Source: Bacillota bacterium (GTDB lineage: Bacteria > Bacillota > Clostridia > Christensenellales > Christensenellaceae). From it: DNA of 64,000 nt. The notes under the pieces were generated by a model that had not been told where the DNA came from, ran no database searches, and worked only from the letters and a program-made list of their open reading frames with translations. The DNA lies in NCBI GenBank assembly GCA_023408315.1, contig JAEYKI010000006.1, positions 246,397-310,396 on the forward strand, in the 5' to 3' direction. The position numbers and the translations under genes are program-made. This document shows, piece after piece, positions 60,518-64,000 of this stretch (the stretch's first letter is position 1; each line of letters starts with the position of its first letter).

Positions 60518-61489
60518 CTATTTTGAGGCCAGCCAGCGGGCGTGCGCCTGCCGCAGTTCTGCCGCCTTTTCTTCCGGGCAGGTGGGGTTGCAATGCGCCC
60601 ATGCGCCTGTTTCGCTGGATGCGTTGTATTTCACCTGGTCCCTGGCGCGCAGTGGCGAGAAAAATTCTATATGAAAATGCCAGGACGCAGAATAATCCCC
60701 CATATTTACGGGAGCATTGTGCATGCACATCATATAGGGAAAAGTAAACCCAAAAAGCGCGTCCAGCATGCCGGCCACCTCGCGTACAGTGAGGCCAAGC
60801 GCCTTTAATTCGCCTTCCGTCATATCCGCTATGGAAGCATAATGCCGCTTGGCGTACAGGTATACCCCATACGGATATTCCACAAAAAAGGGAAGAACCA
60901 CGGCAAAATATTCGTTTTCAAAAATAACCCGTTTTTCCGCCGACTTCTCCTCGGCAAGCATCCGGCAAAACAGGCATTCGCCGGTTACCGCGTAATGCTC
61001 CTCTGCGCACCCAAGCTCTGTCTCCAGCTTTTTAGGCAGCTCAGAATACCCGTAAACCTGGCCATGCGGGTGGGGCATGGTAACGCCCACCAGCTCTCCC
61101 CTGTTCTCAAAAATCATGATATATTTTACTTTGGGATCCTGCCGTATATCCTCAAACGATTCACGCCAAAGTTTTGCCAGCGCAAAAACGTTCTCGTCCG
61201 AAAGGTTGCACAACGTTGCATGATGGTCCGGGGAATACAGTATCACCTCGCACCTGCCGTATGCGGGCTTTACGCGGAAAAAGTCTGTGGCAACATCGTC
61301 GGGCTCAGGCGGATTTTGGGACAGCGCGGGAAAATCGTTTAAATAGCGCAGCACCGTATACTCATCCGGCACCTTTCCCGAGCCAGGGCAAAACGGGCAC
61401 CAGTCCGCCGGCATCTGCGGGCGCTTCTGGCGGCTTGCCGATATAATGACCCAATCTTTTAAAAGCGGATTAAACCGCAATTCTGCCAT
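60518..61489 (-). CDS. galT: Galactose-1-phosphate uridylyltransferase
   Basis: The 323-residue protein of the HIT-like GalT family has CPFCPGSGKVPDEY near residue 33, MIFENRGELVGVTMPHPHGQ with the active-site His-Pro-His near residue 160, and the C-terminal barrel part with MCMHNAPVNM and SWHFHIEFFSPL (metal-binding His). It exchanges UMP between UDP-glucose and galactose-1-phosphate in the Leloir pathway. It lies 12 bases from the galactokinase-family gene and shares its promoter; GGGGG before the ATG is the ribosome site. No epimerase gene is in the window. Confidence 0.95.
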   Translation of the reverse strand: MAELRFNPLLKDWVIISASRQKRPQMPADWCPFCPGSGKVPDEYTVLRYLNDFPALSQNPPEPDDVATDFFRVKPAYGRCEVILYSPDHHATLCNLSDENVFALAKLWRESFEDIRQDPKVKYIMIFENRGELVGVTMPHPHGQVYGYSELPKKLETELGCAEEHYAVTGECLFCRMLAEEKSAEKRVIFENEYFAVVLPFFVEYPYGVYLYAKRHYASIADMTEGELKALGLTVREVAGMLDALFGFTFPYMMCMHNAPVNMGDYSASWHFHIEFFSPLRARDQVKYNASSETGAWAHCNPTCPEEKAAELRQAHARWLASK

Positions 61490-61501
61490 ACTCCCGCCCC
61501 C

Positions 61502-62728
61502 TTAAATTTCCACAGGCCCCGTATACCGGAACGTAAGAAAATAACAGCATCCGCTGCCAAACACCGCTTCCATGGCGTTCTTGTACACCTGCCTGAGGCC
61601 GTCCGGTATATAGGCCTGAATGGTCCCGGCAAAGCCGCCGCCGTGCACGCGCCACGCGCCGCGGCTGCCTAAAATCTTTTCGCTCAGGGCAAGCGCAATT
61701 GCAAGCGGCTGGTCCTGCGGCTGCCCGGATACGTATATGTTCTGCAAAAACTCATAGGACGACCGGCCGCTCTCGTTCACCAAATTTAAAAATCCGGCAA
61801 AGTCTCCCGTGCGGAGCGCCTGCGCCATTTTGGCCGGACGTTCGTTCTCCGCAAAAAAGTGATATGCGCGTAGCACCGCCCGGTCGCCAAACGCCGTCCG
61901 CACTTCGGGCAGGCGGCAAAAGAACTCATCCGGCCCGCAAAAGCGCATCTTCTCCTTCCCGAACATTTCGGCCACCTGCATCATTTCTGCCGGAATAGAA
62001 GCGTATTCCGCGGTAAGGTCGGAATGTGCGCCGCCTGTGTTCACAATGCAAAGCGCGTACCCCTGCTTTTCTAAATCAAAAGGAATCGTTTCGTGCAGCG
62101 GATTATCCGCATGCAGAAAATCTATGTAAGAAACGCCCCCCAGCGCGCAAGCCATCTGGTCTTGCAGGCCGCAGGGTTTTTTGAAATACTCGTTTTCCGC
62201 AAATTTACCAATCTTTGCAATCTCTGCGGGCTCAACGCCGCCCCCGTTGTACAGATGGCTGATGATTACCCCAATCAGCACCTCAAAGGACGCGGACGAT
62301 GAAAGGCCCGAACCGGGCAATACGTCCGATGTTATATAAGCGCTAAAACCACCTACAGAATAGCCGCATTCAGCCATGCGCGCGGCAATGCCCCGAACCA
62401 GTGATATGGAGGTGCCCGCTTCATGCGGCAGGGCGCTTTTCTGCCCCAAATTCAGTGTAAACGGCTCGTACCCCTCGGACAGAATCTGTATCCTGCCGCC
62501 CCCTCCCGCGCGTACGGCAGCTATGGTATCCAAATTAACCGCCGCGGTAAGCACGCAGCCGTTCTGGTGGTCCGTATGGTTGCCCCCCAGCTCGCTGCGG
62601 CCCGGTACAGAGAAAAATTTCTGCGGCTGTCCGCCGAATGTTTGAACAAAACGGTCCCGGGCAATACCATACCTCCCAGATTGCCGGGAGGCGTCAGCGC
62701 CGTAGAGTTCTGCAAGTTTTTGATCCAT
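61502..62728 (-). CDS. galK: Galactokinase family (GHMP kinase) with a variant sugar-binding motif
   Basis: The 408-residue GHMP kinase has the galactokinase N-terminal motif as GRSELGGNHTDHQNG, where the usual form is GRxNLIGEHTDYNxG. The ATP loop LPGSGLSSSASFEVLIG is typical, and GRSSYEFLQNIYVSG and RVHGGGFAGTIQAYIP complete the fold. Location with galT supports galactose phosphorylation, but the Glu-to-Asn change in the sugar-contact motif is notable. Two tandem ATG codons follow GGGGG; the second is used. It faces an AraC regulator gene across 123 bases. Confidence 0.87.
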   Translation of the reverse strand: MDQKLAELYGADASRQSGRYGIARDRFVQTFGGQPQKFFSVPGRSELGGNHTDHQNGCVLTAAVNLDTIAAVRAGGGGRIQILSEGYEPFTLNLGQKSALPHEAGTSISLVRGIAARMAECGYSVGGFSAYITSDVLPGSGLSSSASFEVLIGVIISHLYNGGGVEPAEIAKIGKFAENEYFKKPCGLQDQMACALGGVSYIDFLHADNPLHETIPFDLEKQGYALCIVNTGGAHSDLTAEYASIPAEMMQVAEMFGKEKMRFCGPDEFFCRLPEVRTAFGDRAVLRAYHFFAENERPAKMAQALRTGDFAGFLNLVNESGRSSYEFLQNIYVSGQPQDQPLAIALALSEKILGSRGAWRVHGGGFAGTIQAYIPDGLRQVYKNAMEAVFGSGCCYFLTFRYTGPVEI

Positions 62729-62795
62729 CATACCGCCCCCTTTGTCTATCGGTTTCATCATACCGCCCAAACACGCCGAATAGAATACACAGATA

Positions 62796-62825
62796 TTGCA
62801 CGCATATGGATTATTGTTGTATACT
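62796..62825 (+). promoter_or_regulatory. Candidate promoter of the AraC-family regulator gene
   Basis: TTGCAC, 18 bases and TATACT, 27 bases before the ATG at 62852. It lies in the divergent region with galK, so the regulator could act on both promoters. Confidence 0.6.
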
Positions 62826-62851
62826 GGTCACAGGAAAGTGAGGCGCATAAA

Positions 62852-63697
62852 ATGGATACACGCCCCGTCTGGAAAAAATCTTTCAAAACGGAAAGAAAGG
62901 AAACAGGCGGCCTTTCGGTGGTAAACAGCGGTTCTCAGAGCTGTCCTTCCTGCTATAGCTGGGGATTTGGGGTGCGGGACCATTACCTGATCCATCTGAT
63001 CGTCTCCGGAAAAGGCGTTTACCAAACAGAGGACCAGTCTTTTTCCCTGGAAGCCGGAAATGCATTTTTGATTCGTCCGGGTACTCTGGTGCACTACCAT
63101 GCGGACGCGGCGGACCCCTGGAAATATTACTGGGTGGGCTTCGGCGGAAGCGACGCGCATGCCCTGCTTGATTTGTGCGGTTTTAAAAATATGCTGGTTT
63201 TAAACCTGCTGCCCCACATGGACCGCCTTCGTTCCGAGCTTTCCGCCATCCACAGGATGCGCGGCCAGGATATCGCCAGCGATGTGCGCATGACGGGCGC
63301 GCTTTACCTGTTTTTAAGCAGCCTCATCTCTCTGCGCAGCCAGGCCGGCCCGCAGCAGCCGCACGAATCGCCGCTCAAACGGGCGCAGCAATACATTAAC
63401 GGAAACTTTTTTGACCCCATTAGCGTGCAGGATATTGCGCGGCATGCAGGGATAAGCCGCAGCCAGCTATACCGTCTGTTTATGCGGGAAACAGGCCTCT
63501 CTCCCATTGCATACCTGCTCAAAAAACGCATTGGGGAAGCATGCAGGTTGTTTGAAGCAAACGGCCTTTTGGTAACGGAAGCAGCCAATTCCGTTGGCTT
63601 TTCCGATCCGCTGTATTTCTCCCGCGTGTTTAAACAGTTAAAGGGCACAAGCCCCAGCGCATACAGAAAGAAATGCTTGTCGCAAAAACCATCCTGA
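62852..63697 (+). CDS. AraC-family transcriptional regulator
   Basis: The 281-residue regulator has an N-terminal cupin-like sensing domain (DHYLIHLIVSGKGVYQTEDQ, SFSLEAGNAFLIRPGTLVHY) and C-terminal double HTH (VQDIARHAGISRSQLYRLFM and ANSVGFSDPLYFSRVFKQLK). GAGG stands eight bases before the ATG. An open frame that extends 143 codons upstream overlaps galK in antisense and is not a better start. Divergent position suggests it activates galK-galT, with galactose or a galactoside as inducer, by comparison with other AraC-type sugar regulators. Confidence 0.93.
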   Translation: MDTRPVWKKSFKTERKETGGLSVVNSGSQSCPSCYSWGFGVRDHYLIHLIVSGKGVYQTEDQSFSLEAGNAFLIRPGTLVHYHADAADPWKYYWVGFGGSDAHALLDLCGFKNMLVLNLLPHMDRLRSELSAIHRMRGQDIASDVRMTGALYLFLSSLISLRSQAGPQQPHESPLKRAQQYINGNFFDPISVQDIARHAGISRSQLYRLFMRETGLSPIAYLLKKRIGEACRLFEANGLLVTEAANSVGFSDPLYFSRVFKQLKGTSPSAYRKKCLSQKPS

Positions 63698-63703
63698 ATG
63701 CCA

Positions 63704-63735
63704 AAACAAAAGCGCATCCACGCGCGCTTTTGTTT
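63704..63735 (+). terminator. Terminator of the AraC-family regulator gene
   Basis: AAACAAAAGCGC and GCGCTTTTGTTT form a perfect 12-base stem around an eight-base loop, five bases past the stop codon. Confidence 0.9.
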
Positions 63736-63750
63736 CTTTACTACATCTCT

Positions 63751-63791
63751 CAAAGGCTTTGCATCCAAAGGAATCATTGCCTGCAAAGTCT
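63751..63791 (+). repeat. Degenerate 3'-end repeat, copy D
   Basis: CAAAGGCTTTGCATCCAAAG with a following GAATCATTG loop resembles the CTTTGC core and second palindrome of copy C, but the flanking GGGG/CCCC arms are lost. Relation is tentative. Confidence 0.35.
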
Positions 63792-63878
63792 GCGCATACG
63801 GCGCCGAATCATCCCCCACAGCCATCTTACCTGGTATTCACATTTAACCCGTCATCTTCCCAATCAATCTTATAAATA

Positions 63879-64000
63879 TTACTTATACAGGGGCCCAAAA
63901 TTATTGCAGGCCCTGTAGTCCGCGCCTTCCTTACCCTCCGTGCCAAAGGAACTCCACGCGCTTGGCCGGAACAGCTTTTCTTCGCTCACATTGTGCATGT
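63879..64000 (-). CDS. C-terminal fragment of an unidentified protein (cut by window edge)
   Basis: A minus-strand frame remains open from the window end to a TAA at 63881-63879 and would end EEKLFRPSAWSSFGTEG...YK. At most 40 residues are visible, including one in-frame ATG near the edge, so it may be only the last part of a larger gene or a chance frame. The composition is that of a soluble protein. I do not recognise it. Confidence 0.4.
   Translation of the reverse strand, partial: MHNVSEEKLFRPSAWSSFGTEGKEGADYRACNNFGPLYK

Noticed and set aside
62423..62851. N-terminal extension of the AraC regulator by 143 codons
   Set aside because: The extension is antisense to galK and passes over the regulator promoter. 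The ATG at 62852 has a good ribosome site and gives a normal AraC length.

Overview
The window looks like chromosomal DNA of a Gram-positive anaerobe of the Clostridia (Bacillota). This is inferred from strong AGGAGG-type ribosome sites, a GlpP antiterminator, a VanW protein, a SecD-SecF pair encoded by separate genes, YesM/YesN-type two-component systems, lipoprotein solute-binding proteins and BclA-like collagen proteins. Base composition is near 50% GC by eye. I see no rRNA, tRNA, CRISPR array, transposase or phage gene. Genus cannot be set from this sequence.

Layout. (1) 1-10541: a polyol/sugar locus. A minus-strand operon (binding lipoprotein, TIM-barrel isomerase, zinc dehydrogenase, permease, double ATPase, start of an old-yellow-enzyme gene) faces a plus-strand operon (DeoR regulator, a second divergent double ATPase, FGGY kinase). 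(2) 11014-13854: alpha/beta hydrolase, condensation-like acyltransferase and zinc-ribbon membrane protein, probably one lipid or ester module. (3) 14070-19101: DEAD-box helicase, secD-secF and two small membrane proteins. (4) 19103-30585: a surface-filament locus with four collagen-like proteins and the glycosyltransferases and methyltransferases likely to decorate them. (5) 30656-40926: an unusual composite locus. MalF/MalG-type importer permeases, an HlyD-type adaptor, a MacB-like membrane protein and a propeller-plus-binding-protein lipoprotein lie in one operon, divergent from a two-component system and a MalK-type ATPase. (6) 40944-46314: glycerol catabolism (glycerol kinase, a three-gene glycerol-3-phosphate oxidation set, GlpP with a visible terminator in its target leader). 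(7) 46545-50327: VanW protein, then agmatine deiminase and N-carbamoylputrescine amidase (agmatine to putrescine). (8) 50606-60356: a ribose-type ABC importer with two uroporphyrinogen-decarboxylase-family proteins, preceded by a binding lipoprotein, YesM kinase and YesN regulator that probably sense its substrate. (9) 60518-63697: galT-galK with a divergent AraC regulator; a last minus-strand gene is cut by the window end.

The strongest candidate for an undescribed system is region 5, because import, export-adaptor and signalling parts are combined. Next is region 4, where one jelly-roll-like domain is moved between the N- and C-termini of the collagen proteins. Smaller points of interest are a 3'-end repeat family, a GalK-like protein with an altered sugar-binding motif, and URO-D proteins with changed metal ligands. 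All functional statements rest on reading motifs and context; no database search was possible.
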